Source of the DNA: Hyphomicrobiales bacterium
GTDB taxonomy: Bacteria; Pseudomonadota; Alphaproteobacteria; Rhizobiales; Rhizobiaceae
Reading direction: 5' to 3'
Length of the DNA: 64,000 bases
NCBI GenBank assembly: GCA_900472605.1
Contig: UCJD01000012.1
Span: 283,746-347,745 of the forward strand
The number at the start of each line of letters is the position of its first letter. Positions within the stretch are counted from its first letter, which is position 1. A program made the position numbers and the translations under genes. The notes beneath the pieces were generated by a model. That model was given only the letters and a program-made list of their open reading frames with translations, was not told where the DNA came from and did no database searches. Positions 1-10,001 of this stretch are shown in pieces.

Positions 1-555
1 GCCGGCGCCGACCACCACCAGCCTTTCCGGCACGCTCTGCAGCGTCAGCGCCTCCGTGGAGGAAATCACCCGTCCACCGAACGGTAGCCCCGGTAGCTCG
101 ACCGGCTCGGAGCCCGTCGCGATGACGATGTTCTCCGCGCGGATGATTTGTGCGCCGGTTTCCGTCTCGACCTCCACTGTCTTCCCGTCGCGGAACCGCG
201 CTCGGCCATGGACCTGCTTCACCCTTGCTTTCTGCAGCAAGGCGGCAACGCCACCGGTGAGGCGCCCGACGATGCCGTCTTTCCAGGCCATGGTCTTGGC
301 GAGATCGATCGCCACACCCTCGGCACGAATGCCAAGCGGATCTCGATCGCTCGCCATCCGCCGCGCGGCGTCGAACTCGTCGGCGGCATGGATGATCGCC
401 TTGGACGGAATGCAGCCGATATTGAGGCAGGTCCCGCCGGGCTTTTCCATTTCGACGACTACGGTGTCGATGCCCAACTGACCGGCGCGGATCGCGCAGA
501 CGTAACCGCCGGGCCCGGCGCCGACGACCAGCAACTTGCAGATGATCTCTTTCAT
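1..555 (-). CDS. lpdV: Dihydrolipoamide dehydrogenase (E3), 3' part beyond the window
   Basis: E3 flavoprotein that reoxidises the lipoyl arm of the branched-chain 2-oxoacid dehydrogenase complex with NAD+. Only the first 185 residues lie in the window. The N-terminal FAD Rossmann motif VGAGPGGY (about residues 11-18) and the redox disulfide motif GGTCLNIGC (C43 and C48) are both seen. The ATG is 5 nt downstream of the bkdB stop, so it is the last visible gene of the bkd operon; the position implies a BCKDH-dedicated Lpd rather than the pyruvate or 2-oxoglutarate complex copy, but sequence alone does not prove this. Confidence 0.93.
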   Translation of the reverse strand, partial: MKEIICKLLVVGAGPGGYVCAIRAGQLGIDTVVVEMEKPGGTCLNIGCIPSKAIIHAADEFDAARRMASDRDPLGIRAEGVAIDLAKTMAWKDGIVGRLTGGVAALLQKARVKQVHGRARFRDGKTVEVETETGAQIIRAENIVIATGSEPVELPGLPFGGRVISSTEALTLQSVPERLVVVGAG

Positions 556-560
556 CGCCC

Positions 561-1829
561 TCAGCCTTCAATGAAAATCAACGCCGGTGTTTCAAGCAGC
601 ACGCGGATGCGCTGGATAAACGTGGCCGCATCCCAGCCGTCGATAATGCGGTGGTCGAAGCTCGACGACAGGTTCATCATCTTGCGCGGCATGAATTGCG
701 CTCCATCCCAGGCGGGGCGGATGGCAATCTTATTGACGCCGATGATCGCGACCTCCGGATGGTTGATGACAGGCGTGGAGACGATCCCACCAAGCGCGCC
801 CAGCGAACTGATGGTGATGGTCGAGCCGGTCAGTTCGTCACGCGTCGCCGTTCCATTGCGGGCGGTATCGGCGAGCCGCGCCATCTCGCCGGCACAGTCC
901 CAGATCGTGCGGGCCTCGGCATGGCGCACAACAGGCACGACGAGGCCGGCAGGCGTCTGTGCCGCGACGCCGATGTGCACGGCGCCGTGTCGTGTGAGAA
1001 TACCGGCATCGTCGTTGAAGGTGGCGTTGATGTCGGGCTGGTCGGCGACGGCCTTGACGATAGCCCGCATCAGGAAAGGAAGGATCGTCAGCTTTGGATG
1101 ATCTGGCTTGCGGTCCCTGTTCATCGTCGCCCGCAGATCTTCGAGCGCCGTCATGTCGATTTCCTCGACATAGGTGATATGGGGAATGCGCGAGGTGGAC
1201 AGTGACATCTTCTCGGCGATCCGCCGCCGCATGCCGGTCAGTTTGACGTCCTCTGTCGCCATATTCCTGGCGAACTGGGCAGGGGCAGCAAGCGGAGACG
1301 CACCGCGTGCGAGATATTGCTCAACATCTTCGCGCAAAATGCGTCCGTCCGGACGGTTTGGTGATATCTGCCGGAGATCAACCCCGTTTTCGAGGGCGAA
1401 GAGACGGACGGACGGCGATGCCAGAGGCTTCGCATTTGGTGTGCTGCTTGGTGGCTCGGAGGGCACTTGCTTGGCTTGCGTCGGCTGTGATCGAGCGGCC
1501 ACCTCGCGTTCGCTGGCAGCGGCGGCGGTAGACGGTGTCTCGGTCGCCAACGGCGCGGGCTGAACGGGCGCCGGCGCATCGTCGCCTCCTGCCGTCTCTA
1601 TCCTCACCAGCGGCGCCTTTACCGCCACGGTGTCACCGACTTCGGCACCCAGCCAGGTTACCGTGCCGCTGACCGGCGACGGGATTTCGACCGTTGCCTT
1701 GTCGGTCATCACGGCCGCGATCACCATGTCCTCGCGAACCGGATCGCCGGTCTTCACATGCCACTCGACCAGTTCCGCCTCGGCCACACCTTCTCCGACA
1801 TCGGGCATCTTGATCGTGAACTCGCCCAT
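561..1829 (-). CDS. bkdB: Branched-chain 2-oxoacid dehydrogenase E2, lipoamide acyltransferase
   Basis: E2 core of the cytoplasmic BCKDH complex (422 aa), transferring branched acyl groups from lipoyl-lysine to CoA. An N-terminal lipoyl domain carries the modified lysine in the motif MTDKATVE (K44). It is followed by an Ala/Pro-rich linker, a peripheral subunit-binding domain (about residues 137-173) and the acyltransferase domain ending in the catalytic FDHRIIDG motif. The start is ATG 1829, whose A is shared with the bkdA2 stop (TGATG), implying translational coupling. A longer upstream reading frame exists but overlaps bkdA2 and lacks family similarity. Confidence 0.93.
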   Translation of the reverse strand: MGEFTIKMPDVGEGVAEAELVEWHVKTGDPVREDMVIAAVMTDKATVEIPSPVSGTVTWLGAEVGDTVAVKAPLVRIETAGGDDAPAPVQPAPLATETPSTAAAASEREVAARSQPTQAKQVPSEPPSSTPNAKPLASPSVRLFALENGVDLRQISPNRPDGRILREDVEQYLARGASPLAAPAQFARNMATEDVKLTGMRRRIAEKMSLSTSRIPHITYVEEIDMTALEDLRATMNRDRKPDHPKLTILPFLMRAIVKAVADQPDINATFNDDAGILTRHGAVHIGVAAQTPAGLVVPVVRHAEARTIWDCAGEMARLADTARNGTATRDELTGSTITISSLGALGGIVSTPVINHPEVAIIGVNKIAIRPAWDGAQFMPRKMMNLSSSFDHRIIDGWDAATFIQRIRVLLETPALIFIEG

Positions 1830-2845
1830 CACAACGCCTCCATGACTTCGCGAAGCGCCCGTCCGACGCGCGCGGGGCCGGGGAAATAATCCCATTCCTG
1901 TGCATGCGGATAGGGCGTATCCCAGCCCGCGACCCGCACGATCGGCGCCTCCAGATGGTAGAAGCAATGCTCCTGGATCAGCGCCACGATCTCGGCCCCG
2001 AAGCCTGATGTCAGTGTCGCCTCATGGACCACGACGCAGCGACCGGTCTTCGACACGGATTGCACGATGGTATCGAGGTCGAGCGGCAGCAGGCTGCGCA
2101 GATCGATCACCTCGGCATCGACGCTGGTATCCTCGACCGCCGCGAGCGCCACATGCACCATCGTGCCGTAGGCAATGACCGTGACCCCGCTTCCGGCACG
2201 ACGGATTTCCGCCTTGCCGATCGGGATCGCATAATGGTCTTCGGGCACCTCACCGAGTTCGTGCTTCGACCATGGCGTGACCGGGCGCTCGTGATGGCCA
2301 TCGAACGGACCGTTGTAAAGGCGCTTGGGCTCGAGAAACATGACAGGGTCCGGGTCCTCGATTGCGGCGATGAGCAGCCCCTTGGCGTCATAGGGATTGG
2401 AGGGAACGACCACCTTCAGGCCGCAGACATGGGTAAACAGCGCTTCCGGGCTTTGGCTATGCGTCTGCCCGCCGAAGATCCCGCCACCCGTCGGCATCCT
2501 GAGCACGATCGGGCATGTGAAATCGCCATTCGAGCGATAGCGAATGCGCGCCGCTTCCTGGGTGATCTGGTCATAGGCCGGGTACATGTAATCGGCGAAT
2601 TGTATCTCGACACAGGGTTTCAGCCCATAGGCCGCCATGCCGATCGCCGTTCCGACGATGCCGGATTCGCTGATCGGGGTATCGAAGCAGCGGGTCTTGC
2701 CGTATTTGGCTTGAAGCCCCTGCGTGCAGCGGAACACGCCGCCGAAGTAACCGACATCCTCGCCGAAAACGACGACGTCCTCGTCCCGGGCCATCGAGAT
2801 ATCCATGGCGCTGCGCACCGCCTCGATCATGGTCATGCGCGCCAT
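1829..2845 (-). CDS. bkdA2: Branched-chain 2-oxoacid dehydrogenase E1 beta subunit
   Basis: Beta subunit of the thiamine-diphosphate-dependent E1 decarboxylase (338 aa), the usual length of the family. Typical signatures are the N-terminal VVVFGEDVGYFGGVF stretch and the C-terminal transketolase-type domain with VVVHEATLTSGFGAEI. It pairs with bkdA1, which lies 1 nt upstream, to form the alpha2beta2 E1. The start is ATG 2845 (MARMTMIEA), placed immediately after the bkdA1 stop. A longer frame running into bkdA1 is rejected because it overlaps the end of that gene. Confidence 0.94.
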   Translation of the reverse strand: MARMTMIEAVRSAMDISMARDEDVVVFGEDVGYFGGVFRCTQGLQAKYGKTRCFDTPISESGIVGTAIGMAAYGLKPCVEIQFADYMYPAYDQITQEAARIRYRSNGDFTCPIVLRMPTGGGIFGGQTHSQSPEALFTHVCGLKVVVPSNPYDAKGLLIAAIEDPDPVMFLEPKRLYNGPFDGHHERPVTPWSKHELGEVPEDHYAIPIGKAEIRRAGSGVTVIAYGTMVHVALAAVEDTSVDAEVIDLRSLLPLDLDTIVQSVSKTGRCVVVHEATLTSGFGAEIVALIQEHCFYHLEAPIVRVAGWDTPYPHAQEWDYFPGPARVGRALREVMEAL

Positions 2846-2846
2846 A

Positions 2847-4082
<1,236 letters not shown>

Positions 4083-4141
4083 CTATGTTCCTCCTCCGCT
4101 CGCGTCGATCCTCTCCTCAGGAGCGACACAGCGATTTTTCC

Positions 4142-5269
4142 CTATAGGTTGCGGGCGATCACCATGCGTTGCACGTCACTCGTTCCCTCGTAGATCTGGC
4201 AAATGCGGACGTCCCGGTAGATGCGCTCGACAGGATAGTCGCTCATGTAGCCATAACCACCGTGGATCTGGATCGCATCGGAACAGACGCGCTCGGCCAT
4301 TTCAGAAGCGAACAGCTTGGCCATCGATGCCTCGGATAGACAGGGCAGGCCCGCCTCGCGCAGGCTTGCGGCATGAAACACCAGCTGCCGCGCCGCCTCG
4401 ATCTGTGTCGCCATGTCGGAAAGCCGAAAGGCCACTGCCTGGTGCTCGATGATCGGCTTGCCGAAAGCCGTTCGCTCGCGGGCGTAGTCGCGGGCCGCCT
4501 CGAAAGCCGCGCGCGCCATGCCGACCGCCTGCGCCGCAATCCCGATCCGGCCGCCTTCGAGATTGGCAAGGGCGATCCTGTAGCCATCGCCTTCCTCGCC
4601 GAGCCGAAGATCGGCGGCAATGTGCATATCGTTGAAGGCGATCTGGCAGGTGTCGGAGGCATGCAGGCCCAACTTGTGCTCGACGCGAATGACCTCGTAT
4701 CCCGGCGTATCGGTCGGCACGATGAAGGCGGTGATGCCCTTCTTGCCAGCTGCCGCATCCGTGACCGCGAAGACGATGATGATCTGCCCGTTCTTGCCCG
4801 AGGTGATGAACTGCTTGGCGCCATCAAGCACGTAATGATCGCCGTCACGTCGCGCGCGGGTGCGCAGATTGGAGGCATCGGAGCCGGCCTGCGGCTCCGT
4901 CAGCGCGAAGCCGCCGATCCATTCGCCAGTGGCAAGCTTCGGCAGGAAGCGCTGCTTCTGCGCCTCTGTTCCGAATTTGAGGATGGGAACGCAGCCAACG
5001 GAGCTGTGGACGCTCATGATCGTGGAACAGGGACCATCCCCGGCGGCGATCTCTTCGAGCGCCGCCGCATAAGCGACCGTCCCGGTGTCGGAACCGCCAT
5101 AGGCCTCCGGCACCAGCATGCCGAGAAGGCCGAGTTCGCCCATCTCCTTCAGTTCGTCACGCGGAAAGCTGTGGGTGCGATCCCGCTCGGCGGCGCCGGG
5201 CGCCAGTCGTTCGCGTGCGAAATCACCCGCGAGATCCCGGATTTGCTGCTGCGTGTCGGACAAGATCAT
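4142..5269 (-). CDS. Acyl-CoA dehydrogenase, short/branched-chain type
   Basis: FAD-dependent acyl-CoA dehydrogenase of 375 aa, the normal length for the short-chain and branched-chain groups. Family motifs seen include the mid-domain [12 protein letters not shown] stretch and, at the C-terminus, [17 protein letters not shown], where the glutamate is the expected catalytic base position. Placed between a thiolase and the BCKDH genes, it probably oxidises isobutyryl-, 2-methylbutyryl- or isovaleryl-CoA made by BCKDH; which one cannot be read from sequence. The start MILSDTQQQ (5269) is chosen as the normal family N-terminus; upstream in-frame sequence is low in hydrophobic core and overlaps the gap to the thiolase. 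Confidence 0.9.
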   Translation of the reverse strand: MILSDTQQQIRDLAGDFARERLAPGAAERDRTHSFPRDELKEMGELGLLGMLVPEAYGGSDTGTVAYAAALEEIAAGDGPCSTIMSVHSSVGCVPILKFGTEAQKQRFLPKLATGEWIGGFALTEPQAGSDASNLRTRARRDGDHYVLDGAKQFITSGKNGQIIIVFAVTDAAAGKKGITAFIVPTDTPGYEVIRVEHKLGLHASDTCQIAFNDMHIAADLRLGEEGDGYRIALANLEGGRIGIAAQAVGMARAAFEAARDYARERTAFGKPIIEHQAVAFRLSDMATQIEAARQLVFHAASLREAGLPCLSEASMAKLFASEMAERVCSDAIQIHGGYGYMSDYPVERIYRDVRICQIYEGTSDVQRMVIARNL

Positions 5270-5291
5270 CAGCGCGCCTCCTCGATCATCA

Positions 5292-6479
5292 TCACTGCCG
5301 CTCGATGGCGATGGCGGTCGCCTCGCCGCCACCGATACAGAGCGCCGCCATCCCCCGCTTCAGCCCGTATCGCTCGAGTGCAGCGAGCAGCGTGACGATG
5401 ACACGGGCGCCGGAGGCACCGATCGGATGGCCGAGCGCGCATGCGCCGCCGTGGATGTTGACCTTATCGTGGGGGAGATCGAGATCACGCATCGCGGCCA
5501 TCGGTACGACGGCGAAGGCTTCATTGATTTCAAACAGATCGACGCTCGATAGCGGCCACCCCGTACGCTCGCAGAGCTTTTTCAAAGCGCCGATCGGCGC
5601 CGTGGCGAATTCGCTGGGCGCCTGCGAATGTGTGGCGTGGCCGACGATTGTCGCGCGCGGAGCCATATCGAGTTGCGCGGCCCTTGAGCGGCGCATCAGC
5701 ACGAGCGCGGCGGCGCCGTCGGAAATCGAGCTCGCATTGGCGGCCGTCACTGTGCCACCCTCGCGGAAGGCTGGTTTCAGTCTCGCGATCTTGTCGATGC
5801 TGGCCTTGCCGGGCTGCTCATCCTCACGGATCGTCGTTTCGCTCTTGCCTGATATGACCGACACCGGCACGATTTCGCTGTCAAAATAGCCAGCCTCTAC
5901 CGCCTTCTGGGCTCGGGTGAGGGATGCAATGGCATAGGCGTCCTGCGCTTCGCGCGTGAACTGATAGGCTTCGGCACAGTCTTCCGCGAACGTCCCCATC
6001 AAGCGCCCCTTGTCATAGGCATCCTCGAGCCCATCGAGGAACATATGATCGACCACGCGCCCATGGCCGAGCCGATAGCCGCCGCGAGCACGATCAAGTA
6101 GATAGGGCGCATTCGTCATGCTTTCCATGCCGCCCGCAATCACCACCGAGGAGCTGCCGGCGGCCAGCAGATCATGGCCGATCATCACCGCCTTCATGCC
6201 GGAGCCGCACATCTTGTTGACGGTGCTGGCGGCGGCGGAGAAGGGGAGGCCGGCACCAATCGCGGCCTGTCGCGCCGGCGCCTGCCCCTGGCCGGCGGCA
6301 AGCACGCAGCCCATGATGACCTCGTCCACACTGTCGGCCGGTACACGGCTTTGCGAGAGCGCTGCTGCGATCGCCGACGCGCCCAACTGCGGTGCGGCTA
6401 GCGATGCCAAGGCCCCCTGAAAGCCACCGATCGGCGTGCGGGCCGCGCTTGTGATCACAATTGGATCGTGCATCGTCAT
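5292..6479 (-). CDS. Acetyl-CoA C-acetyltransferase (thiolase)
   Basis: Thiolase of 395 aa. The acyl-accepting cysteine lies in NKMCGSGMK (C91), and the C-terminal catalytic blocks NEAFAVV and [14 protein letters not shown] are intact. It is the first gene of the minus-strand operon and likely acts on acetoacetyl-CoA or a 3-oxoacyl-CoA at the end of leucine or isoleucine breakdown. The start at 6479 has a GGAGGA Shine-Dalgarno 8 nt upstream; an ATG two codons further in (6473) is a possible alternative. The gap to the next gene upstream (dadA) is 360 nt and probably holds the operon promoter. Confidence 0.92.
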   Translation of the reverse strand: MTMHDPIVITSAARTPIGGFQGALASLAAPQLGASAIAAALSQSRVPADSVDEVIMGCVLAAGQGQAPARQAAIGAGLPFSAAASTVNKMCGSGMKAVMIGHDLLAAGSSSVVIAGGMESMTNAPYLLDRARGGYRLGHGRVVDHMFLDGLEDAYDKGRLMGTFAEDCAEAYQFTREAQDAYAIASLTRAQKAVEAGYFDSEIVPVSVISGKSETTIREDEQPGKASIDKIARLKPAFREGGTVTAANASSISDGAAALVLMRRSRAAQLDMAPRATIVGHATHSQAPSEFATAPIGALKKLCERTGWPLSSVDLFEINEAFAVVPMAAMRDLDLPHDKVNIHGGACALGHPIGASGARVIVTLLAALERYGLKRGMAALCIGGGEATAIAIERQ

Positions 6480-6839
6480 CGCGACTTTCTCCTCCAAGCC
6501 GGCATGGGACCGTACCGTAGGCCACAACGGAATTGCCCTCCTCGGAACGGGAAGAGCAAAAAGTCGTCGATCGGCACGGTTCTCCTCCCACGCGTCACCT
6601 CGTCGATCGCGCTGTGTCGCAGCAACCTCCCGCGGCGCTTCAGGCAATCAAGATGATGCAAAGTCTAAGCGCGCCGTGCGTTGAAAGCGATGGCAAATTA
6701 TTGCGATGTTTATTCGCAGCGGGCAACGATGTTGCCGGACCAGCGGCTGCGCAAGACCCATTGTTGCGACCCGGCTCAGCCGCGCTGCTGGACCGGGTTG
6801 CGCCCAAAATCCGGCGTTATCCTGCGGCCGCTCTGCCGG
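6480..6839 (-). promoter_or_regulatory. 360-nt intergenic region upstream of the thiolase-bkd operon, with an Lrp-like site
   Basis: No credible gene is seen here. At 6691-6706 lies an AT-rich element centred on GCAAATTATTGC (6693-6704), an inverted GCAA/TTGC pair. Compared by eye with the published E. coli Lrp consensus (YAGHAWATTWTDCTR), it agrees at 12 of 15 positions. Rhizobial and pseudomonad bkd operons are known targets of Lrp/AsnC-type activators (BkdR), so this is a reasonable operator candidate. Its role is inferred only from sequence and location. Confidence 0.4.
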
Positions 6840-8093
6840 CTATCGGCCGTAGCGGGCGAGCGACAGGTCGCTGACGTCGATGTCGGCCTCCCGGCCGCTG
6901 ACGACATCCGTCAGTACCCGTGCCGAGCCGGTGCTCATCGTCCAGCCGAGCGTGCCGTGGCCGGTGTTGAGGAAGAGATTGCGGATGTTGGTCGCACCGA
7001 TAACGGGCGTGCCATCCGGCGTCATCGGCCGCAGTCCCGACCAATAATTGGCTGCTTTCAAATCTCCACCGGGGAAGAGATCGCTGACCGAATGCTCCAG
7101 CGTTCTCCGGCGCGCGGGGCCAAGGTCGTTGGTGTAGCCCGAGATTTCTGCCATGCCGCCAACGCGGATACGGTCGCCCAGCCGGGTGATGGCGATCTTG
7201 TAGGTCTCGTCCATGACAGTGGACTCAGGCGCGCGCGACGCATCGGTGATCGGGATGGTCAGCGAATAGCCTTTGACAGGATAGACGGGGAGCTTGATGC
7301 CGAACGGCTTCAAGAGCAGCGGCGAATAGCTCCCGAGCGCCACGACGACAGCATCGGAGGAGAGGGTGCCGATATCGGTGACGACGCCCTTGACCTGTCC
7401 GGCCTCGGCCACGAGCCCCTTGATCTGGCGTCCATAGTCAAAGGTCACGCCCATCAAAACGCACTTGGCGGCAAGCGCATTGGTGAACTTGAAGCAGTCG
7501 CCGGTCTCGTCCTTGGGCGTCAGCAGGCCGCCGACGATCTTGTCGCTGACGTGGCGCAACGCCGGCTCCATGCGGATGCAGCCTTCGCGGTCCAGCACTT
7601 CGTATGGGATGCCGTCGGCAGCCAGCGCCTTCACATCCTTTGCCGATGCGTCGAGCTGCGCTTGCGTGCGGAAGAGCTGCAGTGTTCCCTGCATGCGCTC
7701 GTCATAGGCGATATTGGTTTCGGCGCGCAGCTCCGCAAGCGACTGACGGCTGTAATCGGCAAGGCGCAGCATGCGCGACTTGTTGATCGCGTAGCGCTCG
7801 GAGGTGCAATTGGCGAGCATCCTGACCATCCAGGAAATCATCGCATAATCGACCTTCGGGCGAAGGACCAGAGGCGCGTGCTCCATGAACAGCCACTTCA
7901 GCGCCTTCTGTGGGATACCCGGTGCTGCCCAAGGCGAGCAATAACCGAAGGACACCTCGCCGGCATTGGCGAAGCTGGTTTCGAGAGCCGGGCCCGACTG
8001 GCGGTCGATCACCGTGACCTCATGTCCCGCCTTGGCCAGGTAGTAGGCGCTGGTGATACCGATGACGCCGGCGCCGAGGATGGTCACTCTCAT
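6840..8093 (-). CDS. dadA: D-amino-acid dehydrogenase (membrane-associated flavoprotein)
   Basis: FAD enzyme (417 aa) that deaminates D-alanine and other D-amino acids to 2-oxo acids, feeding electrons to the respiratory chain. The N-terminal ADP-binding motif [19 protein letters not shown] and the following [22 protein letters not shown] block are typical DadA, and the C-terminal [10 protein letters not shown] flavin-binding stretch is present. The start MRVTILGAG (8093) is the family N-terminus. It is divergent from an Lrp/AsnC regulator, the usual dadR-dadA arrangement. An alanine racemase gene (dadX), often next in rhizobia, is not found in the following 360 nt. Confidence 0.93.
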   Translation of the reverse strand: MRVTILGAGVIGITSAYYLAKAGHEVTVIDRQSGPALETSFANAGEVSFGYCSPWAAPGIPQKALKWLFMEHAPLVLRPKVDYAMISWMVRMLANCTSERYAINKSRMLRLADYSRQSLAELRAETNIAYDERMQGTLQLFRTQAQLDASAKDVKALAADGIPYEVLDREGCIRMEPALRHVSDKIVGGLLTPKDETGDCFKFTNALAAKCVLMGVTFDYGRQIKGLVAEAGQVKGVVTDIGTLSSDAVVVALGSYSPLLLKPFGIKLPVYPVKGYSLTIPITDASRAPESTVMDETYKIAITRLGDRIRVGGMAEISGYTNDLGPARRRTLEHSVSDLFPGGDLKAANYWSGLRPMTPDGTPVIGATNIRNLFLNTGHGTLGWTMSTGSARVLTDVVSGREADIDVSDLSLARYGR

Positions 8094-8279
8094 GGTTGCC
8101 TCTTGTATGTATGGCTTTCTTGCCAATTGTCTTGGCGCCCGTGGCGTCGGTCGAAGCCCTTTGATCGCTGCCGTGAAGATAGCTGAACAATCGAGCAATT
8201 TCCTACTGATCATCATGCCGATATTGCAATCGACCAAACCTTACGCAATTATCGAGCGCTGAAAGAGGAATTGTTGCAC
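8094..8279. promoter_or_regulatory. Divergent dadA/lrp promoter region with repeated GCAAT boxes
   Basis: The 186-nt divergent region contains three GCAAT boxes on the plus strand at 8195-8199, 8226-8230 (inside the perfect palindrome ATTGCAAT, 8223-8230) and 8245-8249. A plausible promoter for the regulator is TTGCAA (8224-8229), a 17-nt spacer and AATTAT (8247-8252), which would overlap two of the boxes. This is the pattern expected for an autoregulated Lrp-type protein that also drives dadA. Assignments are by eye. Confidence 0.45.
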
Positions 8280-8738
8280 GTGATCCTGGACTCGATCGAT
8301 CGGAGTATTGTTCGTCAGCTTCGGTTGAACGCGCGCATCGCCAACACGGCGCTCGCGACCGAAGTTGGCCTCTCGCCGTCTGCATGTCTTCGCCGGATCG
8401 CGAGACTGGAAAAATCCGGCCATATCAGGGGTTATACAGCCCTGATCGGCACCTCCGATAGCGACGATGCGCTGGCGGTTATCGTCAACATCACGCTCGA
8501 CCGGCAAACCGAGGAGCATCTAAACAGATTCGAGGCGGCCATCCGCAGATATCCCGAGATCCAGGAATGCTTTCTGATGACCGGCGGTTCGGACTATATC
8601 CTCAAGGTCGAAGTCGAAAGCGCACGCGATTTCGAGCGTATCCACAAGGACATCCTGTCGACCTTACCGGGCGTGGCACGTATCCATTCCAGCTTCTCGA
8701 TCAGGGACGTGCTGAAGCGGGGACCGCGAAAGGGCTGA
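8280..8738 (+). CDS. Lrp/AsnC family transcriptional regulator (DadR-like)
   Basis: DNA-binding regulator of 152 aa: an N-terminal helix-turn-helix beginning ILDSIDRSIVRQL with the recognition segment VGLSPSACLRRI, then a RAM/AsnC ligand-binding domain with the ECFLMTGGSDYILKV core. Divergence from dadA suggests an alanine-responsive activator of D-amino-acid catabolism. No ATG is available. GTG 8280 is preferred because AGGA (8266-8269) lies 10 nt upstream; TTG 8274 (4 nt) and TTG 8271 (1 nt) are alternatives that add two or three residues. Confidence 0.9.
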   Translation: MILDSIDRSIVRQLRLNARIANTALATEVGLSPSACLRRIARLEKSGHIRGYTALIGTSDSDDALAVIVNITLDRQTEEHLNRFEAAIRRYPEIQECFLMTGGSDYILKVEVESARDFERIHKDILSTLPGVARIHSSFSIRDVLKRGPRKG

Positions 8739-8754
8739 CCCCATTGTAGCCCTT
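8730..8754 (+). terminator. Possible weak hairpin terminator after the Lrp-type gene
   Basis: Seven-base arms AAGGGCT (8730-8736) and AGCCCTT (8748-8754) form a stem overlapping the stop codon. No uridine run follows, so intrinsic termination is doubtful. Confidence 0.3.
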
Positions 8755-9101
8755 AGGTTGCAACAGTGGCCTACTCCGCCGCGTTGGATTGACAATCCTG
8801 ACTCAAGAAATGGGATCGAAGCGGATTGCCACTTCGCAGTTTCACCGCAGGCGAAGGCGACCCATGCGGATGCCCTGAGGTGGCTGAGTTGCTGTCATTT
8901 GCAGGGATGTCATCCCGTTTGGCTGGTCGGTGCTAACTGGCTCTGGAGCCACTCTCCTTTTGAAAACATTTTGCCCGTTTGGGTAGATCCTTGCACCTGC
9001 CTCGCATACATATTAATGGCTGTCTCGGTTGGCCGAGACGTGTGTCCAGCGAAGAAACTTGTAGCAAGCCTGGCGCCCGATGGATGCCCTAGGAGATGAC
9101 T
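8755..9101 (+). promoter_or_regulatory. Leader region of the polysaccharide cluster, with a hairpin
   Basis: No gene is supported in this stretch of about 350 nt. At 9022-9039 lies a perfect hairpin, GTCTCGG and CCGAGAC separated by TTGG, 60-80 nt before the glycosyltransferase start. Just upstream the sequence is AT-rich (9007-9017), as expected near a -10 element, which would put the hairpin in the 5' leader. It could be a regulator dyad or an RNA structure; it has no U-run and so is unlikely to be a simple terminator. Confidence 0.35.
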
Positions 9102-9920
9102 GTGCGTGAACGCCAGCAGACCGAGAGCGCGGCTGATATCAGCGATGCGCGCCCATCCGGATCGAGCGAAGCATTGTCTCGGCGGGAAATCGTGTCCTAC
9201 GTCATCAACCTCGATCGCTCCATCGACCGCTGGCAGCATATCAAGAGCCAGGCTGAAGAGTTCGGTCTTGATGTCCAGCGCATCGCCGGAGTGGAGATAG
9301 ATCCGGCGAGCGGAGCCCAATGGCCCGACTATGATCGCGCCGCCTTCGTTCGTAGCAATGGCCGCCCGATGCTGCCGCAGGAATATGGTTGCTATCTCGC
9401 TCACGTCAAAGCGCTCAACGCGTTTCTCGAGAGCACGGCGGAGTGCGCGGTCATCATGGAGGATGACGTCAATCTCAGCGCCGATCTCGTTTCGCGCGCC
9501 TACGGCGCGCACGAGGCGGCGCCGTTCGCCGAAGTGCTCAAACTGTTAAACCACCGCGTGGTCTGGTTTCGGCCAGTTACCCGCTCGATAGGTGGGGATG
9601 TGATCGGCAAATGCCTGTTCGGCCCGCAGGGGTCTGCAGCATGCTATCTCGTTACCCGCGCCGGCGCGCAGAAGCTTGTCGATGCCCTCAAGATCATCAC
9701 ATGCCCGTTCGACATAGCGCTGGAACGTGGTTGGGCCACCGGTGTTAAAGTCTACACCGTGAAGGACGATCTGATCGCCTTGTCGATTCGGTCAAAGGAG
9801 AGTCAGATCGCCGATCGCGCGCGGTATCGATCGATCAAGCTGCGCGGAATCCGTAAAATTCCAACGCATATCTGGCGCATGGTGGAACTTCTTCGCCGGG
9901 TACGGTACGCAGTTTCATGA
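9102..9920 (+). CDS. Glycosyltransferase family 25 (LPS/polysaccharide)
   Basis: A 272-residue cytoplasmic transferase of the GT25 (LPS beta-galactosyltransferase-like) family. The N-terminal signature VINLDRSIDRW (about residues 34-44) and the acidic metal/nucleotide-sugar motif MEDDV (about 119-123) are clear. The YGCYLAHVKAL segment between them is also characteristic. It opens the plus-strand polysaccharide group. GTG 9102 is preferred over ATG 9096 because AGGAG (9091-9095) abuts the ATG but sits 6 nt before the GTG. Donor sugar and acceptor cannot be told from sequence. Confidence 0.85.
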   Translation: MRERQQTESAADISDARPSGSSEALSRREIVSYVINLDRSIDRWQHIKSQAEEFGLDVQRIAGVEIDPASGAQWPDYDRAAFVRSNGRPMLPQEYGCYLAHVKALNAFLESTAECAVIMEDDVNLSADLVSRAYGAHEAAPFAEVLKLLNHRVVWFRPVTRSIGGDVIGKCLFGPQGSAACYLVTRAGAQKLVDALKIITCPFDIALERGWATGVKVYTVKDDLIALSIRSKESQIADRARYRSIKLRGIRKIPTHIWRMVELLRRVRYAVS

Positions 9921-10001
9921 GCCATCTTTTCCGAGCCAGCTTTTGCCATAGCATCGCGCGTCGGCCGCTATCGCCAAACCAGTCACGATCGAACCAACCC
10001 T

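Noticed and set aside
6681..8186. A 501-codon plus-strand frame
   Set aside because: Antisense to dadA; its translation is rich in Arg/Asp/Ala and matches no family.
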